The notes under the pieces: model-generated | Database searches by the model: none | What the model was told of the DNA's origin: nothing | What the model saw: the letters and a program-made list of their open reading frames with translations, nothing else | Assembly: GCA_958510825.1 (NCBI GenBank) | Contig: OY294049.1 | Span: 5,642,001-5,706,000 of the forward strand | DNA length: 64,000 bases | DNA from: Brachypterus glaber | Taxonomy: Eukaryota > Arthropoda > Insecta > Coleoptera > Kateretidae | Reading direction: 5' to 3' | In this document: positions 44,665-56,100 of the stretch, piece after piece | Numbering within the stretch: position 1 is the stretch's first letter | How the letters are laid out: each line of letters begins with the position of its first letter | Made by a program: the position numbers and the translations under genes

Positions 44665-45870
44665 GTAACCATAGTAGTTATTTATAATACAAGGGCGAAA
44701 AGTTTTTAAAAGCCGAGGGCCGGCCCAAAGTTAATAGACCTACAAAATCATAATTTATCTTTCAGCGCGCGTATTATACAATATTTTTTATTCGATTGTT
44801 ACTAATTATAATAAATTATTAAAATATATCTAGTTTTAAATTGCAAAAAATATTTCCTTTTACTGTCTTATAACCTATCTAGTTATCCATGACTATAGAG
44901 TCAAATCAATAAAATAAATAATTGAATTCTTTTTTTTGGGTGTGGTTTAGTTTCAAATTAGCTAGCTTAGTGTTTTGATTAATTTATGTTAAAATGTATT
45001 TGTTATGAAAATATTTATACTGCGGAAACCGTTCTATAAATATTATAAATATTAAAGTTGATTTTACAATTTAAATTTTGTGTTGGTGATTTATTTTAGT
45101 AGATAAATCCAGATTAACCGGTTAACCATATGTTAACATATAGCATACGTTTTACAATGGATATCCCCAGGATATACTTTTGTTACTAAACGGGAATTTG
45201 CGACTTCCCCAGGATATACTTTGTTACTAAACGGGAAGTAGAGCTACTTCCGACACCGTATATCCCATGGATATACCTCGAACATCCCAAATGTCCTTTG
45301 TGTATCCCAGGGACGTCCCGAGGGGTATTTCCCGAGGACATACTGCCAGAATATCCCAGGGATTTCCCAAAGGACATCCCCGAGACATCCCCTCGGGACG
45401 TCCCTGGGATGTACTGAGGACATACCGTATATCCTTGGGATATACAGGCAGTATATACTCGGGACATACCTTTTGGGATATTCTTGGGATATACGACTAA
45501 TGTCCCGGGACATGCGACATTAAAAATACATTGAGCGATTATCCGGGGGATATTGTGTGCTAAATGGGTTTTGAGGTTCCCTTATAGAAGAAATTTTTAT
45601 TTATACGAAATGATTATAATACTTGTATCTGGTCAGAAAGAACATATAGTTCAAGACCAAAAGTGACCAAAAGGTTATATTTCTTTATAAATATTACAGT
45701 AAAAGGCAAAGCATCTTATTTAAAAAAAAGCTTTAAAATAACAAGTTTTAGTTAGGGGGCCAAAAAAAACTTTTAGCCTTAGGGCCACAAAGTCTAACTT
45801 TTCGTCCTCAAATCATGAACAAAAAGTGATGCTTTTAGAATCAATCGAATAAAAATTTGTTTCATATTTA
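44665..45870. mobile_element. MITE family B, copy 2, carrying an insertion
   Basis: The blocks of the copy at 14050-14870 are present in order, from agttatttataat and gggcgaaaagtt to aacttttcgtcc and gcttttagaatcaat. Between ccagattaaccggttaacca (45110) and ttatagaagaaatttttatt (45582) the reference copy has about 50 bases; this copy has some 440, made of the minisatellite at 45150-45555. Confidence 0.78.
45150..45555. repeat. Palindrome-rich GGGATATCC-type minisatellite
   Basis: Degenerate 8-12-base units (gggatatcc, gggacgtccc, ggacatcc, gggatatac) recur throughout in both orientations, since the unit is nearly its own reverse complement. A longer near-duplicate, ccaggatatact-ttgttacta/aacgggaa, occurs at 45168-45195 and 45210-45238. 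GC content is clearly above the surroundings. Open frames on both strands here are by-products of the missing stop words. Confidence 0.8.
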
Positions 45871-46099
45871 ACTCTTCATCTGGTTAACCCAACTATCTTT
45901 CTTTTTCAGTGTGGAATTTTAGAGAGTAACGTAAACTTTTGACATTTTAGACAGAGTACTCTAAGGATGTAAAATATATGTCTGAGATAGGTGGAAGGAC
46001 TTTCTCCTAAAAATGTTTTTTTTTTATTTTAAATATATGTTGTTAACATTTTCAAAATTAATCTTTTTTAATTTGAAATTTCGACTTTTAAAGCTGAAA

Positions 46100-46440
46100 T
46101 TTGGAGTTGGTACTATAGTATGTTGAAAGAACAATGTTAAAAATGGACCGTTTTTGGCACATTTGTGCAAAAGTATAAAAAATATTAATTTCTATAGATT
46201 TGGACACAATGCCTTTAAAATTACAGAAACGGTGTGGAAGAGAGATATTTTCGTAAAAACTAAAATTAGAGCGATTTTGATCCAACGATGCTAGTCGTAA
46301 AAAAATACTTCTTTTTATAGATTTGGGTACGCTGAACAAGATTACGTTCTCAAAAGTTACAGAAACGGTGTGGAAGATTGTTTTTTTTTTCATAAAAAGG
46401 TTAAAATAGGTCAGTTCTGAGTTAACGATGCCAGTACATT
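46100..46440. repeat. Tandem repeat of about 130 bp, two to three diverged units
   Basis: The blocks tatagatttgg, attacagaaacggtgtggaa and aacgatgc.agt recur in the same order with spacing of about 130 bases. A 128-residue minus-strand frame through it has matching internal repeats and is judged accidental. Confidence 0.68.
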
Positions 46441-46663
46441 TTAAAACGAGCTTATAATAATTGCTGTTAATCAATGAGGCCTAATATTTGCGACACGAGC
46501 CAATAAGCGAGTGGCGTAATGACCCTAACGATTAATAGTTATTATACGACCGTTGAATAATATACTATTTTTACTGGCATCATTAGCTCGGAATTTATTT
46601 ATTTTAACTTTTTACGAAAAAAACAAATTAGTCAAGTTAAAATTCCAACTTTTTTTTAGTTTT

Positions 46664-46763
46664 AATATGTAATAAAACTGCGTATTTTAGGTATAAAATG
46701 TATATTACGAGTGGCCACATAATATACATTTTATACCTAAAATACGCAATTTTATTACATATT
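46664..46763. mobile_element. Nearly perfect 100-bp palindrome
   Basis: Arms of 44 bases, AATATGTAATAAAACTGCGT onward against the facing ACGCAATTTTATTACATATT, differ at about one position. The centre is cgagtggccaca. Such a clean palindrome suggests recent insertion of a foldback MITE. Confidence 0.85.
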
Positions 46764-47451
46764 GAAACCAAGGTATACACGTCTAACCATCATATTTTTA
46801 GTTTTGTTTAAAGGCAGTATTCCTGCGTATGAAATCAAAAAAAAAGAATGCCATTTTATAAAAAACAATTATAAAAAATCGATCTAAGAAAAGGATAAAG
46901 TATATAAATTTAGAATACGATATTCATGAATAAAAAAATAATGAAATTTTTCTATTATTAAATCGAGGGAATGAATAAAAACATTTTTCGATGTCATTTT
47001 TTATTAATTAGACCCTTTTGTTAAAGTATTTTTATAAAGAAAAATATATAGACTCATTCTTGTAGACAAAGAAATTCGATTATCAGGTTATCTGAGGCTC
47101 AACTTTAAAATTACGAAAAGCAGCTTTCAACGTGAAATAAATTGCTTTGAAGGTAAAATGAAATGAAATAAAAACAGTTAAGTTGGATGAGCTAAGTATT
47201 GCCATGTTAGGACTTTTTATTTTTTACTGCATTCAAATTTATTTGTAATTACCTGAAACTTTACTACATTAAACATAAACATATCTTTATTCTAATGGGT
47301 AAAAAACAAACAAACTGCAGGAGCTTCTAAAAAAAATATTATTGCTTTAAAAAAAATGTTTCCAGGGTACTGGCAGTTATTTAATATTTAATATTATTAT
47401 TGGGTACTTGCAAAAATATTACAGAAGCATGGAGAGCCCCAAATAAGCGTT
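46764..47451. other. Intergenic AT-rich DNA
   Basis: No gene or repeat recognised. Confidence 0.35.
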
Positions 47452-47754
47452 TACCCAGTCCGCACATACATGGATGCAACATCACAAAGAAAGATTGTTT
47501 AGGTAACAAGTGCCATATTACATGAGACGTAATATACATATGTATGCTACATAACATGCCCTATAACAGAAAGATTTTTTAAGTTACATGTGCCATATTA
47601 CATAAGATGTAACATACATATGTATGATACATAACATGCAATATTGCATGTTATATATCATATATATGGTATGAGAACATACCAGATACATAAAATGTTA
47701 TGAATTAACCATAATATGGTGACCGTATGTACAGGTTAATAATAATAATAATCC

Positions 47755-48065
47755 GGTCGACTTGAAATTTTCAGGAAAAATCCGAGGTGAAGATCCCTAT
47801 TATTTTTGAAAGTTATCCCACCAAAAACAAAAAATTTATGGAGGGATAAAGTTTTAAAAAAAAATCGAAAAAAGCTGAAAAAATATTCCGATTAACGTAA
47901 TTTTTTAAGGAAAAATTACTTTTATTATAAAAATCAATTCTACAAAAACAAAAAATATTAAAAATTTTGAAAAAAATTTTAGTTTTTTTGAAAAATTTAA
48001 TTTATATTTTTTTCAATAATTTTTCGTTTTTCAAAAAAGATCTTTTTTATGATTTTTTTTTAATA
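47755..48065. repeat. Dispersed low-complexity repeat, copy 3
   Basis: cttgaaattttcaggaaaaa, gatccctattatttttgaaa and ccaccaaaaacaaaaaattt match 28170-28460, followed by A/T runs. Confidence 0.65.
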
Positions 48066-48554
48066 TTGCTTGTTTAAAACTTCAGTTTGGTTCGACTCGG
48101 ATAAAACTCACAAATAAGTTATTATTATTATTATTGGTTAAATCAAATTTACTTTTTTAAACTTATTTTGGAAATCTACAAATTCCCATAATCGTTGAAT
48201 ACGCCTATCCGCATTCATGGTATAACTATAATTATAATTATGTAATATCTTGTAAAATACAGAAATCAGAGATGACATCACATTGTGATTTCTTGGAAAT
48301 AGAAATTAGAATTTTGAAGTTCCCGCCAAGCAATCTAGTAGTAGAGTATGGCGTCATAATTAACGGAATAGTGTTTGTTGTTGTTGTTAATTTTTGTGTT
48401 GCAAAAGCTATTTTTTGGAGAGTGTTTTATGATAGGTTAGTAATAAAACTAATTATTAGTTTATACAAGTTTTATAATCTACATAATCGTAATACTTTTT
48501 TTAAAATTAACCTCAAAATAAGATTTCAAATTATAATGGATTATACTTTTTTAG

Positions 48555-48675
48555 TAAATTTGAATATGCAGTTGTGTCATTTATTGGAAATGATGACGTC
48601 AGTGAGATTCCATCCCATGGGATGGATGATGTATCCCAACACAAAAAATGTTTCCCAATTAATTGCAAAAAAAAG
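48555..48675 (+). other. Possible internal exon of an unrecognised gene
   Basis: A splice-like acceptor (actttttta-g, AG at 48553-48554) opens a 121-base segment in the frame KFEYAVVSFIGNDDVSEIPS, then a Lys/Cys-rich end, before a GT at 48676. The YAVVxF...V..IPS wording resembles the N-terminal block of insect TE-associated uncharacterised proteins (YAVVeF...VdiVPsxW). That comparison is from memory. A wider frame in a different phase spans 48272-48706 and is not convincing. The donor gtacct is weak. Confidence 0.25.
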
Positions 48676-48895
48676 GTACCTATTACCTATAAAAACGGAT
48701 AGATAAAATAAATGGAGAACATTTGAAGTCATTGTGGTATGTTAATCTATATTTATGGGTAAGCTGTTTGCTGAGAATTATCAGGTTCTTTGTGACAACT
48801 TTGATGAAAAAGAGATATACTTTTTTTATTTATTTATCCTCAAGGAGTTGGGATCCTTAATGTAAAAGGCTGAAGAAAACTAAAACTTGTTCTAA

Positions 48896-48975
48896 ATGTA
48901 TTTTGCGAGCTAAATCTCCTGCGAAATCTTGTGTACCACCCTCGCGAAATCTTGCGAAATTCCCGAAATCTTAAA
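48896..48975 (+). repeat. GCGAAATCTTGCGAAATC repeat, left portion
   Basis: The words gcgaaatcttg recur three times here and again in the array at 49805-49945. The palindromic element at 49043-49280 lies between them, so one degenerate array may have been split by insertions. Confidence 0.6.
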
Positions 48976-49042
48976 TAATTTAACACGTTGGCTATCATGA
49001 GAGTCACCGGCGACTCTCGGTATTTTTTACACGGTACCATCA

Positions 49043-49280
49043 GGGAACGTTCAAATATTATGTAACGCAAATTGTACCAAAATTCATACACTTCATACCC
49101 CGGTTTTCGCATTATTTAAGGCTGTAGAGATTTCATATTTTGGCTACCCCCCCTAACACACCCCCTATTAGGGGGGTAGGCAAAATATGAAATCTCTATA
49201 ATCTATAATAACGCGAGAGCCGGGGTATGAAGTGTATGAATTTTGGCACAATTTGCGTTACATAATACTTGAACGTTCCC
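49043..49280. mobile_element. Palindromic MITE with about 112-bp arms
   Basis: GGGAACGTTCAAATATTATG...ggctacccccc is mirrored by the right side ending CATAATACTTGAACGTTCCC; most positions pair. The short centre contains ccccctattagggg. TCA occurs on both flanks and may be a 3-bp target duplication. Immediately outside, tcaccggcgactctcggta and tcaccggctactctcagta form a direct repeat. Confidence 0.83.
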
Positions 49281-49804
49281 TCACCGGCTACTCTCAGTAG
49301 CATAGGTTAACATAATATTGTAACTCTTAAACTGCTGGTGTGGTACACCAGAAGTACTACTTATGTCATATTTCAGTGGGACGCGGTAATATTGGTGAAA
49401 AAAGTTGTAAAAAATGTTTTATTAATATCACAGTTACACAAACTAAAGTTGGATCTCCGACAGACTCGTCTAGTCTGTCTGCCGCTTAATCCGAGTCGGA
49501 GTTTAAAAATTGGGTCCCATTTTCAAAATAAACTCAAAAAAAACATCCTTTTTGTACTCTTTTGCTAGGTTTTTTGAGGTCTTTTTAAAAACTTTTAAAT
49601 TTCGACCTCACATTCGCATTCAGCGGCTCAAAATATATAGGAATTGACTAGTCGAGTCCTTCGAAGATCCATTTTTTTTGTGTGGCGCTGTATTTATTTT
49701 ATTCTTAGAGATTTTAAATGAATTTTTTTTGTGTAATTTACGCAAAAACGTATAATATATATATACTAAGTATATTATACTTGAAAATGTAAAATTATTT
49801 AGTT

Positions 49805-49945
49805 TTTTTTAGACTTTGCGAGAAATCTTGCGAAATCCCCCAAAATATTTCAAAATCCTGCGAAATCTTGCCAACTCCCGCGAAATCTTGCCAACTCCCG
49901 CGAAATCTTGCCAACTCCCGCGAAATCTTGCCAAATCTTGGGTAA
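49805..49945 (+). repeat. 20-bp minisatellite (CGAAATCTTGCCAACTCCCG)
   Basis: Three perfect 20-base units occupy 49861-49920, with degenerate units on each side (gagaaatcttgcgaaatccc, cgaaatcttgccaaatcttg). The encoded ILPTPAKS-type peptide is a consequence of the repeat. Confidence 0.9.
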
Positions 49946-50252
49946 TGCAAAATTTGGTGTACGCGAGTTCGTATGAGATTTACCCCTCGAAAAATGCATT
50001 ATTACATTTTTTTTTTAATTTTAAATATATTTTTTTTTCAGAATAGGTTTATTTATTTTACGTTTTTAAAAAAAATGTACAAACAGTTACCTTTTTTAAA
50101 ATATATTTTATTCAGAATATGTAATATGTAGTTTTAATTTTTTTGTGTGTATACCTAGCAGGACAACCGAGTGTCAGTTTAAGATATATTTTTATTTTTG
50201 CAAAATAAACGAAATTAAGACTTCGACCGGACCCTGTAGATATCGACTTTAG

Positions 50253-50319
50253 ATTTCGAATAGGTAAGTGGCACACAAATATGTATTTCATATTTGTGTA
50301 TCATTTACCTATTCGAAAT
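50253..50319. repeat. Hairpin, 67 bp
   Basis: TTTCGAATAGGTAAgTGgcA and the facing T..CAtTTACCTATTCGAAA pair; inner arms cacaaatatg and catatttgtg also pair. Confidence 0.72.
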
Positions 50320-50698
50320 TGGAAGTTTATATTTGCCGGGGGAATTTAAACGGACATTATAACATCCATGTTACATATCACCCATATAATTTTAATGTAT
50401 TAAAGACCTCTCATCCATATGGCAAGGGATAACTTATGATGTATTTGGTATGTTTCTGCTACATATCAAGGAGTATAAAAACGACATGGCTGATACCTCT
50501 CATCCATATTGCAAATGTTATATAATATGTTATGTACCTGGTATGTAGCTGATATGTTACATGTTATGTACCTGATACATAATTTGAGGCGGAATTGTTA
50601 AAGTCCAAGGACTGTACATGGACTATAAAAATAACATGGCTGCAACATCACATAGAACAGTGGTTATGTACCTGCCATGAATTTGTGCGGACTGGGTA

Positions 50699-52125
50699 GC
50701 TTGTGCTATAATAGTAAAGAACAAATTTACAAAAAATTAACAAACTAAAAAAAATATGTTGCGGCACAACAACAATTTCAGCTGTTTTTAGGTACAATTA
50801 TGGCACTTAAATGACAATTTGTCGTATTTAGTAAGCCCCACGCACTTCATGTACGTATCATATCGTCCTGGCTATTCTCTTTGAATAAAAAGCGGAACCA
50901 AGTCCAAAACAACTTTTTTATAGTGGATTGATTCTTAATGAGACTTCAAGCCAAAAAAAGTGAATTTGATATATCTTTATTTGTTTATTTATATACCGTC
51001 AAGTGGGGTGACTTCGGACTCTTGTGTGGTTCATTTCCTTAACTTGTGCAGACAACCCCATAACTCGTGCACAGTTACTTTGGTTTTCGAAAAAGTGTTC
51101 GAAGTCACCCACACCGTCCGAGGTCACCCCAAAAATAACTTCTCAAATTAAAAAAAAGAGATTTTTTTCCCATTTTTTCGATTTATTTTGATAAAAAACA
51201 CTGTGCGCTATATCTGAAAAGAAAACGAACTGATCAAGAAAAACGAAGCAAGTCTTCAAAAACAGCCCATCAAAATGGTCTCGGAAAATTTTTCAATGTA
51301 GAGCAGTGACCTTTTTTAAAGGGGTAAAAACTATTAAAAAAAATATATTTCGCTTTTCATAAAAAAAAAACTTTTTTTGAAAATATTTTACTTTTTACAT
51401 TTTTTTTTCTAAAAACAACCCTAAAAAAATGTAAAAATGAATATTTAATGTACGCTACCCTTGAAATCTTAAGCACTAGTGAGTAAAAGTTGTTCATAAC
51501 ATTTGTGTAAAAATTATACTTTGCTACAGTAACTCCCATCTACATATCCCGCAAGCCTAAAATTCATGTTTATATAAAAATTAAAAAAAAAATATTTCGT
51601 TTTTCATAAAAAAACTTTTTTTGAAAATTTTTATTTTACATTTTTTTTTTTTTTTTTCTAAAAACAACCATAAAGAAATGTATAAATGCATATTTAATGT
51701 ACGCTACCCTTGATATCTTAAGCACTAGTGCGTAAAAGTTGTTCATAACATTTGTATAAAAATTATACTTTGCTACAGTAACTCCCATCTACATTATATC
51801 CCGCAAGCTTAAAATTTACGTTTATAGCAAGTATCGTTAGATTACCAGTGATAAATAAATCGACGAAAAGATGGAGCCACTGGATGAAAATGTACTAAAC
51901 GAATTCTATATTTATATTTAAATATATACGCTTTCGAAAGATTAAGTTGGGCCTAAAATAAAAAGATAACTAAGAATTTAAACACAACTAAAATAAAATA
52001 CTATTTTAGTCAATCATTCACAAATGACAGTTTTAAGCAGAAAGTATTTTTGTTTAGTTTAATTAGAGTTTAGTTAAATATTTCACAGTCGCGGTATTTG
52101 TTTTGTTAACTATATGAGTACTATA
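50699..52125. other. Noncoding DNA with a 240-bp tandem duplication
   Basis: The unit at about 51350-51560 (catttttttttctaaaaacaaccc, atgtacgctacccttga, aagcactagtg, actttgctacagtaactccc) is repeated at about 51590-51825 with few changes. Upstream, 50996-51135 carries accgtcaagtggggtga and an inverted tcacccc, an element end related to 36378. No gene. Confidence 0.65.
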
Positions 52126-52682
52126 ACACCGGCACACAAAAAAATCTTGAGTAGCAGAGTGGCAGGCCAGACTAGTCAATTTTTACATATTTTGGATCGC
52201 TGAATCTGAATCCGAGGTCAGAATTTAAAAGTTAGCTTTCATTTTTTTTTGTAACCTCAAAAAACATACTTTTTTGGTAAATTTTGTGCTGTAGTGAAAA
52301 AACGCGAGTTAATTTCGAAATTCTTACAGTGGATTCAGATGCAGAAGTTTAAATTATATAAAAATTGACTATATGCTTATGCTATATATATGCTATTTTG
52401 AATTTTGGAAAACTGCCACCAGATTCATAATCAGCCACCCCAAAAACCCCCGAGTACCAAGTTTCAAGCAAATCCGAGCAACTTTAAAAAATTTAATCCG
52501 CCATATTGGATCCGCCATTTTGAATGATAATTTTTAAATTCTGACCAACAGACCTCATATACGTATATACGTATGTAAAATCTGTGTTCTGACCTCGGAT
52601 TCAGATTCAGCGACCCAAAATACGTAAGAATTGACTAGCCTGGTCTGCCGCACTCGAGATTTGTTTTTTTGTGTGCCGGTGT
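52126..52682. mobile_element. MITE with ACACCGGCACAC ends, 557 bp
   Basis: ACACCGGCACACAAAAAAAT and the right end TTTTTTTGTGTGCCGGTGT are inverted. The next 100 bases on each side also pair (ttgagt..., ctagtcaattttta / aattgactag, gaatctgaatccgaggtcag / ctgacctcggattcagattc). Fragments of the same family lie at 28505-28560 and 49480-49690. Confidence 0.85.
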
Positions 52683-53138
52683 AATTTACAAATAACAACA
52701 ATTAAAAATATGATTATTTTAAGTTTGCTTTTTGTATAAAAAACATTTCCCTTATTCTATTTACAATTTTATATTATTTTGTTTTATAATTTTTGCCTCG
52801 AAAAAGATGCGATATTAAAGCACGCTTCCAGATAAAAAAAAAACAATAATAAACCCAGTTTGGATGTTGTAACATAATTATTACGATACATGTACCTATA
52901 CAGAAATAAAAAAAAAAAATAATTTTTTTGTTCAACCTCTATTAATTGGCAAATAAAAATATTTAAGTAATTTGAGTTTTATCTTATTTTTCCTAAATAT
53001 TAAAACATCACGATAATTCAAACAAAACAAAGATATGATGGAATTCATCATGAAATATTTATAAGGTCAAGTGATTAGAGTTAGATGTAGAAATTATAGT
53101 GCATTTAATAAGAAAGAAAATAAGTATTAAAATAAAAA
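52683..53138 (+). promoter_or_regulatory. Upstream region of DHTKD1
   Basis: The 456 bases before the start codon are AT-rich and free of recognised elements, so the basal promoter and 5' UTR must lie here. tatttataaggtcaag near 53055 is a TATA-like word. No initiator can be fixed from sequence alone. Confidence 0.3.
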
Positions 53139-56100
53139 ATGAATGTGAATTTAGTCAGGAAAAAATTATTAAAAAATAAATATGTGCTAAATAGTTTAAG
53201 AACGTACCATAGTGAAAAAGTTTTTGGACATACGAGTAAAATTGTAGAAAAATATACTGGTAAGTTAAATTTTATTGAAGGTTATAATCATACCCCGGGG
53301 ACAAGCGAGCTGATCTTTCGTTCATTAACGTAACATAAATTCAGCACTGATTAGAAGCGACCACAAGACGTCTGTCCCCACTCTACGACAACGAAACGTC
53401 AGTGTATCTATGATAAAAGCTAAAAAAGATAACAAAAGGGCTCTGGTTATAATACGTACATAATATATTTATAATAGGTTGTGTTAAAAAAATATATTTT
53501 TGGAATTAATAAATTAATAGCAGAAAAATGTTCTTTAGTTTATTGTTGAAATATAAGTAGTTTTCGTTTTCAACATAACCCAAATAATATTTTTGATATT
53601 TTTTTAGGGGACACAATGGTGGCAGGGGCAGGGGGGTTTCTTTTAATGGAAAGGGTAGCCATGTAATAACTTATTTTAAAGCTTATAAAATTTTCTATTT
53701 GGCCATATATTTTTTTATTTTTTCGGAGTAATTTTTAGGGGTTTAAAATAGGGTTAAAAATGGGAATTTTCGTCAAAATTTATTTTAAAAATGCAACAAT
53801 TAAAAAAAGGGTTTATTTCATGATGCAAATACGTCAATTATAGTTCTAAACTAATTTTAAATGATATAAATAAAATTTTACATAAAAAAAAAATCTGAAA
53901 AAATCGCATTTTTTAGCAAAAAAAAATTAAAAATAAAAAGCTTAAAAAGTCGTTTTAAAAAAATAGAAATACTTATGTGCTTAAATAGAGAATTTTATAA
54001 GCTTTAAAATGATGTAACAAACCACCCCCTTTCCATTTAAAAAATATTCCCCCTTGCCCCCCTGTCTCCATTGTTCCCCCTAAGTCTATCAAATAAATAC
54101 CAAAAAATTATGGATGGATATGGATTAGGTATGTTATTTACGTGTTAAAAATTTCAAGTTGGTATAAGCCGCTCAAAAGTTAGAGGGGGAGGGGCGGACT
54201 TTTGACAGGCTCTGTATAGTTCTTTAAATGATTTTTTATAAAAATAAATTCTGTGGCTTCGTTCTAAAAGGGCCAATGTCAAAAATCTTGAACGGATATA
54301 TATTTGACTAAGTCAAACATTGGCCGTTTTAGCAGAAATGTTTATTGAAAACACACACTTGCCATTTTCCCTTAAAATCTACATTTATCTTAGAAGCATT
54401 GATATTGGCCTTTTTAGGTTGAAAAAATGTAGTTCGGCGGTATAACTTAGGTACAATTATTGATAGTACACTAAGTTGGGTGGAAAATATAGATGCTGTA
54501 TGCAAGAATTTAAATAAACAATATTTTGCCTTAAAAACCTTGAAAAATTGTCTCAATGAAAAGAGTCTCTTATCTGCATATTATGCACTTGTTTACTCTG
54601 CAATAAGTTACAATATTGTAGTATATGGTATGGCAGTCGAATGGCAGCGTGTCTTTATAGCTCAAAAACGAATTATCAGATTAATGTTTAATCTCCACTA
54701 CAGGGAATCGTGTCGGGATACCTTAAATCTAAAAATATAAGGACTTTTACAAGTATATACCTATACAAAATTTAATTTTTATCTTCAAAAATAAAAATCA
54801 GTTTGCAAGGCAATTCGATACGCATAATTATTTCACCAGAAACAGGGACCACTTTCGCCAAAACACCTTCAATTACATGCTGTATAAAACGTCGCCAAAA
54901 TATGCGGGCTGCCACTTTTTTAACTTATTGCTACAGATATTAAAAATCAGTCTTCAATTACGACTTTCAAAACAAAATTAAAAAGATACTTATGCAGTAA
55001 TGCTTTTTATTCATTAGATGAATTTAAAGCTAGCAATGGCATAGCACGATAATCTTTTTATTTTTAATGTTTTATTGTTTTTATTTTAATTAAATTATAA
55101 ATGGTTGTAATAATGTTAGTATCTACTTACACGTATTTAATATCTTAACTATGTTAAAATTATTATTTTTTAATAACTTTGTTGTACATATACTTGTTTA
55201 TTACTATTTATATTGTGACGTGTCTATCCAATGTATTTATTGGCAAAGATAAATAAACCTCTATGTATCTATCTATCTAGGAAAATTGTGACATTGTCCC
55301 TTTTAGAACCGTACCACAGAATTTAAAAAAAATCAATTTTCATTTTAGTTTCAGAAAAAGATTTAGAAAACAGAAGCAATGAAAGTAATTTCTACAGGCT
55401 TGTATCTGCGTACAGGCAACATGCACATAAATGTGCAGATATTAACCCTGTATCCATAACCAAAACTATAAGGTAAATACTTTTAAAAGAAAAAAACATA
55501 TTTCAAATTTTTATTTTTAGTGCTGTTCCAGAACTGGACTTGAGTCGCTACAACCTAAAAGAAAGCGATACTGTTTCATACAGAAGTATACTGAATATCG
55601 ATAAAACAAAAGGCACTGTTAAAGAAGCGTTAGAATTCCTTAATAATGTTTATTGTAAACACGTATCTGCGGAATTTTTACATTTAGAGGTACAAAAATA
55701 AAATTACAATACATCTGATAAAAAATAATTAAACTTGATAATTTCTAGAATGAAGAAGAGATAGAATGGTTCACAAAACGCCTCGAGCAATTGGCTTTTG
55801 AGTCAGTTGATGCCGAAACAAAAAAACAAATCGCAACTGATTTGCTTAAATCCGAATGTTTTGATAATTTCCTTGCCAAAAAATTTACTGGTCTCAAACG
55901 TTACGGAGGTGAAGGTGCTGAAAGTATGATGTCATTTTTTCATGAAATCTTTAAATTGGGAGCTGAAGATAGCATTGAACAGATGGTACTAGCCATGCCC
56001 CATAGAGGAAGATTGAATTTACTAACAGGACTCTTAAATTTTTCCCCAGCTAGAATGTTCCATAAAATTAAAGGCTTTAGGGATATTTCTTTAAAATACA

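Larger units (their letters stand above)
47452..50698. mobile_element. 3.25 kb unit with TACCCAGTCCGCACA inverted ends
   Basis: TACCCAGTCCGCACA at 47452-47466 and its exact complement TGTGCGGACTGGGTA at 50684-50698 bracket the unit; pairing extends loosely to ccatg(t/a). Each end is followed by 250-350 bases of subterminal repeats built from tatgta/cataac words. A TGcAACATCACA motif lies near both ends in direct orientation. The middle holds a low-complexity repeat, a possible coding exon, a palindromic MITE, a 20-bp minisatellite and a hairpin. It could be a decayed DNA transposon with nested insertions. No target duplication is certain. Confidence 0.58.

Noticed and set aside
45186..45513. 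Protein-coding frames on both strands
   Set aside because: They arise because the GGGATATCC-type repeat lacks stop words; the peptides are repetitive and present on both strands.
46088..46474. 128-residue minus-strand protein
   Set aside because: It runs through a 130-bp tandem repeat, shows the same internal repetition and has an AT-driven Phe/Ile/Lys/Ser composition.
48840..49112. 90-residue minus-strand frame
   Set aside because: It lies in one arm of the palindromic MITE and in the flanking minisatellite.
49805..49945. CRISPR-like array of 20-base repeats
   Set aside because: The units are head to tail with no unique spacers and the genome is eukaryotic; it is a minisatellite.
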